A stretch of DNA of 64,000 nt from Rhodeus uyekii (Eukaryota; Chordata; Actinopteri; Cypriniformes; Acheilognathidae). The first letter of the stretch is position 1. Each line of letters begins with the position of its first letter. The notes beneath the pieces are model-generated. The model saw only the letters and a program-made list of their open reading frames with translations. It searched no databases and had not been told where the DNA came from. The translations under genes and the position numbers were made by a program. Below are positions 12,501 to 23,848 of the stretch, in pieces. Location: assembly GCA_037043235.1 (NCBI GenBank), contig JAWRVZ010000079.1, positions 1,836,001 to 1,900,000 of the forward strand, given 5' to 3'.

Positions 12501-14972
12501 TGTAGACAGAACAAAACTTGGACTGAAATAAAAAAATATATATCAAGAGGGAGATGGGAAAAGACAGTTAGTTCAGTAAAGAAACAAGCATTTACACAAC
12601 AAATGGCTCAAGAATCAAACAACGTTTTTGATTCTTTATAGATTTTATGTTTAAAAAGCTTTTCTGCAGCTCAATCAGTAGAGCATTGGTGTTTACAAGC
12701 AAGAACTGATTCAATGCGTTTCTTGAATGCAATGTAAGTCGCTTTGGATAAAAGCGTCTGCTAAAGGCATAAATGTAATGTAAAAAAAAATAGCGCACAA
12801 AGTGGGATCCAGCAATGCAATGCAATGGGATCCAATGCAAAAATTATATAAAGCCATGATAAAGCTATAGCTTTAAGATAAAAATGACCCTGAAATACGA
12901 TAAAAATGGCTTGTGATCAGATATTTTATAACTGGTGATATCAGAGGCTGCTGTGGTGTCAGCAATAATTACTAAAAACCCAGCAGTATCAGATATCGAA
13001 AAATTCCCTGCGTGGCATCAAAGGTAAAGGCCAATTATGCTTTAAAGATCACATGAGCTCTCAGTGACTCACTTCCTGCAGAGCGCTTTCATGTCCACCA
13101 GCCAGCTGGTTCTGTGCAGCGTGTGCTCCGGACGAGCTTCGATCGCGCCACGCTTCGGTTCCTTAACCACAAACACTAAGAGGATCACGGCCAACAGCCC
13201 CAGACCAGGGGTCACCTAAGAAAGAGAAACGAAAGGATAAAAGCAAACAAAAAAAGGCAGAGAGAGAGAACGAAAGCGAGAATAAGTGGGTGACATTTAC
13301 AGAGAATCGTTATCATATTTAATCTCCAAGTGCTGTTTTGCGGTGAAAGCAGCAAACATGTATTATGTAATCAACCCACAGACAGATAAACAGGGAAAGG
13401 TTTGGTGTTGCAGACGTACCCGAAGAGCCCAGTGCCAATCCCCAGACACGTAACCCACCTTTGATCCCACAATATAACCCAGACCACTGAGGAAAGAAAA
13501 GAATTGGGATGAAGTCTGGCACATGCTACAGTTTATGTTGGCAGAAAACTGTCCATTTAGAAAGGAAGTGAATGTCTGATTGACATATAAAGTGACCAAA
13601 CCGAGTTGGATCTTAAAGAGGATGTTTATGCCAATTTAAATGTCATACTCTAATACAGTGGAACCCGGTTATGTCGACGGCCTCGGGGGTTGCAAAAAAG
13701 CATAGAGATAATCGAGGATCGAGGTAACCAACAGCCAATATGGCGATTTGTTTGATGAAGCGATCGGCATGCTATAAAAATGTACATACACTGTATATGT
13801 TTGCTAACAACAAAAGGCATATGTGCACCAACTAACAGCAGAGATTGTAACGGCTACTTTATGTTTATGTTGGGAATATACCTTTAAGACGGCGCATGTA
13901 GTTCTGTGCGTGTTGTTCTGGTGTGAGTGTGCGCGGGGAGGAGAGTGTTTTTGAGTGCAGAGAGAGATGGCCGCTCTACCGCTGACTGTTATTTTCCTTC
14001 ATTTATTTGTGATGTTTGTCAGAGTGTTTTCTTTTTCCTGGTTCCACCTTTGATTCTCGATTCAAACCTTTAATTACACTCTCCAACACTGCAAACACAA
14101 TGTCGCTCACAGCGTAAACACAGTCACAACACACATAAACACATTCACTCATTAACAGTCATTTTGCTCGGACACAGATCTGAAAGTATAGCACACGCGG
14201 TTACTATGGTTTCGCGGCTGCACGGCAAGAGTGAGTGAAGCATCATTGGAGTGAGCGACCATTACAGACTGATGCACATGCAACGTGAACTCATCATTAG
14301 TCACGGGGATCGAGATAACCGATGTAAAGTGGTGACTTTGTCCCTCTTTTGTGCTCGAGATATCAGGGTTCGGTAACATAAAAGAATCAACATAACCGAT
14401 AAGGAAATGCTTAGACAAATAGGGAGTTTGGCGGTGCCACTTCAAAAACGTCGACATAACAGGGTTGGTGAGATAACCGAGGTCGAGATAAGTGAACTCC
14501 ACTGTACAGTGTTTCCCAAGCCTTTTCCCTGAAGCACACCAACAGTGCAGATTTTGGATTATTTTATGAATAGCTGCTGAATTTAAATGCAAATTTTACA
14601 CCAATAAAATAAACAAGTCAGAGAGTCTGTCATTCCACCAGAAGATTAACTTATTCCATTATGATTAAGATAAAAATGAATCGTTAACAATAAGATCAAT
14701 AACATGCATTCAAAAAATTGAAATGCATCCAACTAATTATCCTCACAAAATTGACCAAATCCTGTTTGCCATCAGACATGCTTAACTGTAGCAGCCTGGA
14801 AACGTATAAACTCAACTTAATTTCTTGGTCTGTGTATAAAAAAAATAAATAAAACACCTGATAATGCAACTGTGTGTGACAGACTGTGAAAGTGTATAGA
14901 GCTAAAGTGTGAATGACCTAAACACCAATATTTTGACTGGTAGTTCTCAGTGTGTGTCTATATGTACCGTAT

Positions 14973-15019
<47 letters not shown>

Positions 15020-17348
15020 TGTGTGTGTGGTCCCACCTGCCCACTGGGATTGCAAAGTAGAACAAAGACAGCATGTTGGTCCTCTTCTCTTTGACAAACA
15101 GATCAGCAATGATAGTTGGAGCAATGGTGGAGTAACTGGCCTCTCCAACACCCACTAGCCCTCGTGTCAACAACAACGCCCAGAAATGCTGAGAGAAGAT
15201 TTATCCTATTGGTTTACTCAACAAATCACACTTTAAAACATTACAGAGTCAGAGACTGAAAGCAATTTGGGTAAAATGGTATTCAAATATAAAAGTGAGG
15301 TTTAACCCTTAGGAATCTGGAAAACCTAAAAATGTTTTGTGTAGGACTTACGTCTTTGCCAATGAAGGAGCTGGCAAGTGTCACTAGGCACCAGAAGAAA
15401 ATACCCACACTCATGATCAACTTCCTGTTATACCGGTCACCCAGGTATCCGAACGCAGGAGCCAAGAACATGTAGCTGCAGATGAAGACTGAAGGGCAAT
15501 AAATAAAAAAATTAAAAAGTGAATGATAAAATAATGAAATAAATAGTAACAAAATGGATTTTACATTATATGAATCCACTCACCTGTCTGAAGTAGCCCT
15601 GATTTTCCATCACTAATGCTGAAGAAAAGCTCAACATCTGGAAGTACACCTGTAAGAGTGGAAGTTTATTGTTATCAGAGCTTTATTACTGACCAATTCA
15701 CATGATGTGGCGCATTATGAAAATATCACAAAATAACCAATGAAGTCTTTCTACAGTTATTTACACAACAAATAGGCAACAAGAAATCTCTTCAATCTTC
15801 ATTTTGCTAGTACTTAACCTAATAAGAGCAGTGTTGTTATCGTTAAATAAAATTATTAAAACAGTTTAATTTATTTAAATAAAGCTGAAATAAAATAATC
15901 ATGTAATCACGTGAAAACAATGATGAAGAGAGAAAAATTCCAAGAAAATGTAATTTAAATGTGTGCACAATTTTGATAAATGATATAATATATGAGTGCA
16001 AATGTTAGTGTTTGACTTAAGTTATTAAGAATTTCTGCATATAAATAAATAAAATAAGTGACCCAAACCTAAGCAACTTATTTGCACGACTGCAAATATA
16101 AATACTATGTGACCCACTTAAACTTAAAATGAAAATTAGAAATGGTGCCATGGCAAATAACTTTATGTACTAAACTTATTAAAACTGAAATACAATAAAA
16201 CTAAACAGAAATATTAACAAAATGGCACAATTAAATAACAAAATTACTCAAACTTAAATGAAAATATAAAAACTCAAAATTAAAATACATAGACAAAGAT
16301 GTAGGAAGAAAAAGAACATTCCTTGGATGAACATACAAATCTAATGAGAAAACAGGATATGGCCTTAACATTTGCCGGTAAATGTAAAGCAAGCAGAAAA
16401 ATACATACATTTACTATGCCATGGAATGGAGTTGTCAAAGAGCTAAGGATAGCTAAAGACAACTTCTGTCTGACTGCAGTACAATATCATAACTATTTGG
16501 AACCATAAAAAAGGGACATAATTCTATAAATGCTAAATGACTTGAACTTGTTGTTGATCAACTTGGCCTCAGAACAACCCAACTGAAGTAGCTGATGCCC
16601 TCAATAGTTATTTCATTGATTCAGAAGAAAATATCACTAAGTATTTAACTTCTGAGTATAAAAACACTTCTTGCAAAGTCAAACAGACAGAATCAGCTTG
16701 AACACCCGTATGTTGAAAGAGCTCTCTGAAATAATAGCTAACCCGATTATGAAAATTATAAATCTTTAATTCACTCATGGAACGTTCCCAGATATTATAA
16801 TAACCAGGTTGACAATTTTTCCATCATTCCAGGGACTGCAGATGCAAAATAGCCTTGTGGCTAACTCTTACACAATATACTGAAATAGTTTAGAAATAAT
16901 ACTAAAATAACACTGCATCAAAAACACATTTATAATTGGTGATGTGATTATTCACAAGTTATCTGATGAGATAAAAAAAATCCAGACTAGGATAATCTTC
17001 TATCATGAGCATACAGCACATTATCATGCATAGGTGTTAGTGCTTTGTGTGTCTCTCTTGTGCATTTGATCTGCATGAAAAGGGAGCCAGCATTGTCTAG
17101 CAGCAGTGATGCACTGAAATCTAACAGCACTTGTTACCTGCCACAGTGAATCTGTCCATATAGTTCAGCAGGTTGATGTAGCAGAGTACAATCACTGTCA
17201 TTATAGCTCTCTTATCCGACACTCCACTGGCAGACTCTTCCTCCTCCTCAGGCTGAGGCGATCCCACCCCGTTATCAGTCGGCCCCTCCTCCTCATTATA
17301 ATCTGAGAAGAAGGGTGTGGTGTCCGCAGACACATCTGTCCGTGACAT
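9507..17348 (-). CDS. spns1: Spinster homologue 1, lysosomal MFS lysophospholipid transporter, complete
   Basis: Twelve coding exons, 5' to 3' on the minus strand: 17348-17138, 15649-15584, 15488-15352, 15188-15037, 13486-13420, 13215-13073, 12522-12370, 12203-12014, 11863-11798, 11372-11274, 11180-11012, 9577-9507. They total 1524 nt, 507 residues; vertebrate SPNS1 is 506-528. An acidic cytosolic N-terminus (EEEEE near residue 45) leads into helix 1 with NLLNYMDRFTVAGVLPD. The MFS motif A equivalent is GYLGDRYNRK after helix 2, then TRGLVGVGEASYSTIAPTII. The C-terminus IVVPKRGRSTKVSVSSVLI ends like human SPNS1. The product exports lysophospholipids from lysosomes with protons; the zebrafish orthologue is known as not really started. 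It lies head to tail between nfatc2ip and lat, as in mammals. A long CA/GT tract abuts the donor of exon 4 (see findings). Confidence 0.95.
12655..12785 (+). mobile_element. tRNA-derived SINE fragment in spns1 intron 7
   Basis: The word CAGCTCAATCAGTAGAGCATTGG matches the A-box half of a tRNA-like SINE head, and GTAAGTCGCTTTGGATAAAAG followed by CGTCTGCTAAAGGC matches the widespread fish SINE tail. The two are closer together than in a full element, so it is internally deleted. It lies antisense to spns1. Confidence 0.7.
13656..14504. mobile_element. Tigger/pogo-like DNA transposon, non-autonomous, in spns1 intron 5'-side of exon 5
   Basis: The element is flanked by TA (13654-13655 and 14505-14506). 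Its termini are imperfect inverted repeats beginning CAGTGGA and containing GTTATGTCGAC or CTTATCTCGACC, the style of the pogo/Tigger branch of Tc1-mariner. It is 849 bp, too short for a transposase, and I see no DDD domain. A second copy of the same family in the opposite orientation starts at 21966. Confidence 0.75.
14970..15030. repeat. (GT)n microsatellite at the spns1 exon 4 donor
   Basis: About 60 bp of GT repeats with one GAGT interruption. On the spns1 strand it is a CA tract that begins about 6 nt after the donor GTGGGA of exon 4 (exon end 15037). Confidence 0.95.
16560..16840 (+). mobile_element. LINE reverse-transcriptase relic in spns1 intron 1 (after first coding exon)
   Basis: In shifting plus-strand frames the segment reads NPTEVADALNSYFIDS, then RMLKELSEIIANPIMKIINL and FTHGTFPDI. 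That order is the pre-RT and RT-1 region of non-LTR retrotransposons (usual pattern: ...ALNxYF..., I..LSEIIAxPLxxIFNLSFxxGxFPxxWK). Stops and frameshifts break it and no other ORF2 part remains. It is antisense to spns1. Confidence 0.6.
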
Positions 17349-18322
17349 CACTGTGACAGGGGGAAAAACAGAAAGATGACAAAAACAGAAAGTGTCAGTA
17401 CAATTCAACGTCTCAGCAGTATTATTGCAAAAATAATAATATGATTGTGGTCAACCACAATCACATCCTAACGGGAAGCAAAACCATTGACAGTAGCCTA
17501 TTGTGTTAAATGCTCAAGAGCAAAAAAAAAAAGGCCAAAGAGCAAAGTCCAAAAAATACACACACAGATTATTGATCACATTCTACCCTCAACCTCACAT
17601 GAGGATGTATAGTGGTATTCAAAAGGGAACTAAAGTTCCTAACATTAAAAGTGCTTATTTGACTAGTAACTATGAAACAATATTAGATTATTCTTTTTTC
17701 ATTTTATGAAAATGCTTCTTTTTTTCTTTTTACATGTAAAACTTTCTATAATGCTTTAATTCTGGGTTTTTTATTACTTTTTTAAACTTTGGATTAAAAA
17801 TGTGTATCACTGTTACTTTTGTGTGGGATAATCAAAAACTGTGAAAGAGCTCTTTGTTGAAAGACCTGAAGAACAGATTCCACTGGGACAGAAGTTATGA
17901 ATTATATGAATAATCTAGTTTGTTAGAAGTGTAGTTTAGATGCATAAGGAAGACACATGGAGAGGGAAGTAGTCGCAAGCTCGTGATGCAAATCTATCTT
18001 ACCACAATGTCATGTGAACACAAGCAAGAAAACACTATGGGCATTGAGAGCTTTGCATGAGTGTACGACTTTGTAAAATAGTGTAATATAAAAACAATGT
18101 AGACGTATAGGTTTGCTTAAACCAGCAAATACATGAGAATCAGTGCCCAAACCCAAGTCACTTATGTGGGACAACATCAGAAGAATCCTTATCTAGTTTC
18201 AGCAGAATCAGACTCAAAACGGGTTTTGCTGACTGATGATATCTGATGCCTGGTGTTGACCAATACTAGTCTATGTACAGACGTGAGGATGGTTAAGCAA
18301 CAGATTCCACTGACAGCAACAA

Positions 18323-18326
<4 letters not shown>

Positions 18327-18370
<44 letters not shown>

Positions 18371-18412
18371 TCTCTCTCTCTCACTCACACACACACACAC
18401 AAAGACAGAGAA

Positions 18413-18452
<40 letters not shown>
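18327..18452. repeat. compound (GA)n-(CT)n-(CA)n-(GA)n microsatellite
   Basis: Consecutive tracts of AG, CT, CA and AG dinucleotides. The AG arm (18330-18366) and the CT run after it can fold back on each other. It lies in the 5' intron of spns1. Confidence 0.95.
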
Positions 18453-18455
<3 letters not shown>

Positions 18456-18711
18456 AAATATCACGTGGTTATAAGGGGAAAAGTACAGAAAACTTGTGGT
18501 GGTTTATTCGTTTAAAACACGCCAGGACTTAACACACATTGGGAAAACAAAACATTCAATCGCCACAAAAAAATCCTATCCATCTATATACATATATATA
18601 GGAACAACCTTTCATTTAACAATATTGACATGCAAGTCACAAACTCCACATAAAAGAGCGATATGATTAATCCGAGACTTTGTTTACTGATCTGTAAACA
18701 GTGATGTTTAC

Positions 18712-18925
18712 CTTGAAAATGCAAAGCGACGTCAGAGACGTCCTCGTAGTTTCTCTTCTGGACGCTGTTGGGCTCCCTTCTGAGTTGTCAAGACGTTTCG
18801 GGATATTTACCTCACCTCCTGCGTGAGCATTTTTGAATTGCAGCGAGTCTCGAAACGAAGTGAACAGCTGACCGACTAACAGTTTTGTTTCTGATGTACA
18901 AGCTCAGCGCGACGCCATGTTGGAA
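18712..18925 (-). promoter_or_regulatory. spns1: spns1 noncoding exon 1 and core promoter
   Basis: On the minus strand a donor (CAAG|GTAAAC, exon end 18712) closes a GC-richer segment with several CpGs, unlike the AT-rich surroundings. The far end carries CGCCATGTTGGAAT, a good YY1-type initiator word, and ACTTCCGC, an ETS word. The matching acceptor (CCCTGTCACAG) lies two bases before the ATG at 17348. A TATA-less housekeeping promoter near 18910 is the likely reading. The transcription start is inferred. Confidence 0.55.
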
Positions 18926-19601
18926 TGACGCAGGACTTCCGCTACACGGTCATGTGAGAGACATTCATTTCATGTTTTTCTATTTCTGTGACTGTGAGTG
19001 GTTAATGATGGCATGGCAGCTATACATTTATATTATATATTTTTTTTAAATCTTCCGCGCTTTATGCAAATTATTTTAGGACAAAAGAAGCTAACAAAAT
19101 CTCTAGAGAATCTGAGTATTAGTCTCTACCTTTGCTTTATCAGCACAAACTAATGTAAAGCAGCGATTAATTATTTGAGCTGATCAGATTTGAAACATGA
19201 GCTCAAGTGTGAAGTTAACATTTGCTGCATTTAATTTAGGTTGATGCTGGGTGTCAATATCCCTGTTTTTAATTAATAATTTTCCTTATCAAGTATTTGA
19301 TACATTCACAAACTTACATCTACATTGGCATTTAATGTTGCTTTGATTTTTATAGGCAACAGCTATAAAAGTTATTTGAAATATATTTCCTTTCAAATTA
19401 TTTATTCAATTTTCTTTTTTTACCTAAGTTTTATATTGGATTTTATGCTTCTTTTTTTTTAAATAGTATGCCCTTATAAAAGTAAAATGCCCTTGATCAC
19501 CAATTCCAGTGACAAGTACAGGATACAACAAAAACATTCTACAAATTTGTACTTTTATTATATTCATTTCAATCAAGTAAATTCTTAACATAAAAACAAA
19601 T

Positions 19602-19607
19602 TTTATT
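19602..19607 (-). terminator. nfatc2ip poly(A) signal
   Basis: TTTATT on the plus strand (AATAAA for nfatc2ip) lies about 210 bp past its stop codon; another copy lies near 19553. The stretch 18930-19600 between this site and the spns1 promoter shows no gene. Confidence 0.5.
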
Positions 19608-19812
19608 AATTAATCATTTTTAAATAAATCTGGTGTATATACACAATGTACAACAGATTTTATATCAAACGTTAGAAAAATTGCTGTTGTCTGTGGGTTG
19701 TTTTTGAACAAGTGATAAAGTCTAAACAAACATCACACAACCTTTAAACATCTTTTTCCTCCTCCTTGCATACAGATCTTGATGTTGAAAAAGAAAATAA
19801 CTTCCAACACTT

Positions 19813-21646
19813 TCAAGCCCAGACTTCAATGATGTCACCATCCTCCATGTCCAGGTCAGCTGGAGTCTGATTACGTGTGACCCTTGACCCATCGAAGAGG
19901 AACTTAGCCCTCCGTCTAGCTCCGGCATCCAAACCAGAGACAAACTGAGACAGAATGGATCCTAGAGGAGCATTCTTTATAAACAAAAAATAAATAATTA
20001 ACAATGACAGTCGAGTGCTAAATTTCCTTCACAGAAATGCAAGTTGCAAGAAGAACACCCAAAAAGACATTCAGTACAGACCTTTTGTAGGGAATACTCG
20101 TGCACAGATGCCTTCTCTTTGCCTTGCAGTCGCACAGTAATGACATCACGCGTGTCACTCACTTCTTGTTTATTCTCTGTTACTACACAATCTGGAAGAG
20201 ACAAAAAAAAAAAAAGAGTTACATGAACGTGTCATTTTTTAAAGAATTTTTCCATTTAAAAGCGTTCAAAAGCATCCATTAAAAAAAAAACAAAAAAAAA
20301 ACAATGGGAAAAATACACTATGATGCATGCTAATGAATTCAGCTCAAAATTCTCACTGTTTTCCATTACCTATAATGTCAACTATGCCAAGACCCAGTTC
20401 ACTGACGGATGATTGAGTTGGAAGATCCATATCATTCTTTAATAACAGAATTTGGCTGGCTGGGACATTGAGTTTGACGGCCAGCTGTTCCACAGCTTTA
20501 CTCAAAGGATCCATCTGGAATCGAAAGACATACATTTAATGACAATCCAAATCAAATTTAAAAACGTTAATATGCCAGCTTAAATAAAAAGGTAACTATT
20601 CATATACTATACTTATATTATACCAAACAAATATGCTTAAAAAAATTATTATTAATTAAAACTACATTTATTCCACTTACAGAGAGTATTGGGATTTTGT
20701 ACAACTCTGTTCGGCAGCGGAATTTTAGAGAAATTTCTCGCGCTGAGTCTCTCTCCTCAGTATTCAGTGGACGTCTTTTCTTTTTGCTGTCAGAAGAAAT
20801 GATGACGATATCATCATCATCATCATAGTCATTCACAGGAGATGGAGAGTTTCTGTATTCAACGACAGGTTCTCGAGGCTCAGGGGACAGACAAGCAAGA
20901 GAGCTGATAGCATTCAGTTTCCTGTTGATTTCTCTAGAACAGAGACAGAGGAAAAGAACAAGAGAATGTCAAACCTGTTTAATTATTTCTGGCCTCACTA
21001 GCTATTCATTTAATTACTGAAAATATATGCAATACACATAAATGAATATTGTCATTCATTTCTATTTTTGAGTGTAATGACAGTATTAAAGCACTCAAGT
21101 TGGCAGAAGAAAAGAAGGTCACACTGAAAGAGAGAGATCAGGAAATGTATTTCATCACTGATGATGTCACTCACTGTAGTTTTTGGTTTGCTCTTCTGCT
21201 CCGCTTCACTGGTGGACTACGAGGTGGTGGAGGTGGAGAGGGAGAGCGAAGGACTTCTCTAAAGGTGAGGAAGATGATGGTGAGATGAAAGGACACAGCT
21301 TAGACTACGCTACTCAATCAGCTGATTAACTGGCCTGGCTATAGGCGTGTTCACCTCGTGTGGTAATTGCTGATTCCAACTTGTAAAAAGCATCTATGTC
21401 CTTGTAGAACTCATAATTACAACTTGTAAACTGGGAATTTTCTGACTTGTACCACCTGACCACTACAGATTAATTTAAGCGTTAATAGTGTTGCTATAGG
21501 CATAATTTGAGTCCGTATTATTAACAGCTCAGAGTAGAAAGTCACGTGTTGTCATCTTGAAATTATGGTAATAACGACATTTTGATGTCAAGAAGCTATT
21601 TTTGAGGCAGCTGTCAAAAAACAAATGATATTGATCTAAAATGACT

Positions 21647-21707
<61 letters not shown>

Positions 21708-23150
21708 AAGAGAAACTAAAGTCAGTCTGTGTACTTACTGAGCTTCACTCTGTTCTGGCTCCTCCTCGGAGCTACTCAGATCAATGGTGATTGGCCGTTT
21801 CTCGGCACGGGGTGGGGAAAGAGACCAATGAGGACCTTCCTTTTCTTCCTCTGGTATGGTAAATAAAAACATTGAGGATGCCTTTGGATTAATACTTCTA
21901 ACAAAATGATAAATATCCAAAAAGTCTACGAGAAATGAGAAACCTGCACTCACAGGAAGGAAGTACAGTGGAGTTCACTTATCTTGAGTCACGGTTAACT
22001 CGCCAATCTGATTATGTCGACGTTGGAACCGCCAAACTCCCTATTTGTCTTAGTATTTTCGATTCGTTAATGTCGCCGAAATCTAAAATCTATCTGTCTC
22101 TAAAATCTAACACAGCGCAGCGGGAGAGACTGCCTTTTCTTTTTCTTCTGATTCTGACTTGTTTGATTTTTTATTATGTGAATTTCGCGCACAAGCACTG
22201 TGTACCGAGCCTGAACAGTTATGGATAATTGAAGCTATGTGAGCAACATTATAATGATTTTTTCAGGATTCTTTGATTAATATAACATTTAAAGAACACA
22301 TCCCAAATTTTTGAACGTTAGCGTATAGAAATGTGATTTACTCAAACACATTAGCCCCATTAACAGCAGTCGGGAAGTGTTGATACCTGTGAGACTGGTG
22401 TTTTTGAAGGTTATCGGCTTCAGATTGAACGAGCTGTTAACCTACAACACAATAACAGCATCTGAATCACCTTTGTTCACACCTTGCAACACATCCATTC
22501 CAATGCATCGGGATTTCAGCCATATTTTAAAACATGGTAATCATTAAATAGATATAACCACCTTGTTGGAGTAAACAGGTACGTTTGTGATGGATGAGGC
22601 GTCGATGATGCGTCGGCGTTTGGGAGGATGATGTTTTGGAGGGTCTGAAACAGGATCACTCACATCCCCGACACTGTCTGATACCTGGAATAAGAGGAAG
22701 GCAACATATTTCCCATATTATCCCATTTTGGCTTTCAATGGGACCTATAACAGTCAAATAGATTAGGGTAACGATATAAAAGTAACAAAAGAGCAAATAG
22801 CAAGCAGATAACAATGTTTAAATGACCTAGTGTGAAAAACTAATCTGATTCTTTCTCTATTGTATTCGTATAATTTTAAGTTCTTTACTTTTGTTTATAC
22901 CAATGGCTTAAATTTCCTATGTTCCCTTACGAGAACAAGCGTTTATTAAACGCTTTTCAAAGTACATTCATCATGACAACTGATTAGCCAGTGTGCTATT
23001 ACACAAATGGACATTTATAGAGATCAGATAATTAGTGTACTGACTTTTAAAACGGTTAAAACGCCGTGTCCATGTAAAATGTACAGAGTAGAACTCCTTA
23101 AACTTAATCGTGAATAAATGTTATACACGAGACCTTACCATTTCAGCCAT
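19813..23150 (-). CDS. nfatc2ip: NFATC2-interacting protein (tandem SUMO-like domains, Esc2/Rad60 family), complete
   Basis: Nine coding exons, 5' to 3' on the minus strand: 23150-23139, 22684-22562, 22441-22387, 21850-21739, 21258-21175, 20933-20681, 20514-20370, 20191-20082, 19974-19813; 1056 nt, 351 residues, ending EDGDIIEVWA. The N-terminal half is disordered with basic PPKRRRIID, a first SUMO-interacting motif (PITIDLSSSEEEPE) and a second (DDDDIVIISSDS). The helical segment NQKLQEINRKLNAI follows the first motif and matches KKLSEVNKRLQ of human NFATC2IP. Two SUMO-like beta-grasp domains follow (about residues 200-270 and 280-351), the first ending GIVDIIDCVV, the second with FLFDGSRV and PADLDMEDGD. 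The family acts in SUMO-guided genome maintenance; the mammalian protein was named for binding NFATC2 and modulating cytokine genes. It lies head to tail with spns1, as in human. Confidence 0.93.
21655..21705. repeat. (TA)n microsatellite in nfatc2ip intron
   Basis: About 50 bp of uninterrupted AT alternation between nfatc2ip exons 4 and 5. Confidence 0.95.
21966..22235. mobile_element. Tigger/pogo-like element, truncated second copy
   Basis: After TA at 21964-21965 the terminus CAGTGGAGTTCACTTATCT matches the inverted right end of the element at 13656-14504, and CCGCCAAACTCCCTATTTGTCT matches further inside. The far end is not recognisable, so the right coordinate is approximate. It sits in nfatc2ip intron 3. 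Confidence 0.65.
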
Positions 23151-23230
23151 AGTAGGTTTCCGCGCGCTCATTTACGTGCGCGCTCTCGTGTCGGCTTGAC
23201 GTCACACAACAAAGGCTGAGTGACTCATTG
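23151..23230 (-). promoter_or_regulatory. nfatc2ip: nfatc2ip promoter with CRE and AP-1 sites
   Basis: Just upstream of the ATG is a CpG-rich block (CGCGCGCTCATTTACGTGCG). A perfect palindromic CRE, TGACGTCA, lies at 23197-23204 and a perfect AP-1 site, TGACTCA, at 23221-23227. No TATA box is seen. Occupancy is inferred from the motifs only. Confidence 0.55.
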
Positions 23231-23645
23231 CGCACTTTAAAATAAATAAAATCTCATCCATTTAAATGCTTGATTCGTATATTGACGAGGTGAATATTAA
23301 ACATTTAGTAGAGTAATATGACATAACTATTTCAAACTAATAAAATTAAGAAGAAAATAATTACTTAATTACAATAACAGCTTCATTCTTAATACTAGAG
23401 AAAATGTGTAATCTGGGAGTGGTATAATGTTCATTTTCAAAAATGTAATGCACGTGAAAACAAGGATGTGATTCAATATTCAACACAAATATGAGGAAAA
23501 AAACTAATGGTGCAAGTATAATGTACACCCCTAGACATCTGTGTTGTTATAGAGCTTTTCAAGATCTGTTTTAACATTTAAACAAATGTATGTAACAAAT
23601 GACATACAATAGATTTGTGTGTGCCTTTCATTCACATGTAAAGGG

Positions 23646-23651
23646 TTTATT
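23646..23651 (-). terminator. sgf29 poly(A) signal
   Basis: TTTATT on the plus strand (AATAAA for sgf29), about 200 bp past the stop codon at 23849. The 400 bp between this site and the nfatc2ip promoter show no gene. Confidence 0.5.
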
Positions 23652-23848
23652 ACTTTAGCACAAATCACTTGCAGTTGGTCTCTTTGCATCTAGATTCTCA
23701 AAAACATCATACAAAAGATGCAGTATAAAATATAGCAACACTATATACATGGTAACACATAAAAACAGAATGGATGCTCAATATCCTGTTTTCAATCACA
23801 ATCATGCAAGGTCTTTTGCAAACAATGTCTCATTTTTTTATATATCGG

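Noticed and set aside
14909..15176. Cys/Val- and Thr/His-repeat open frames
   Set aside because: Produced by the GT microsatellite; the real coding exon here is spns1 15037-15188.
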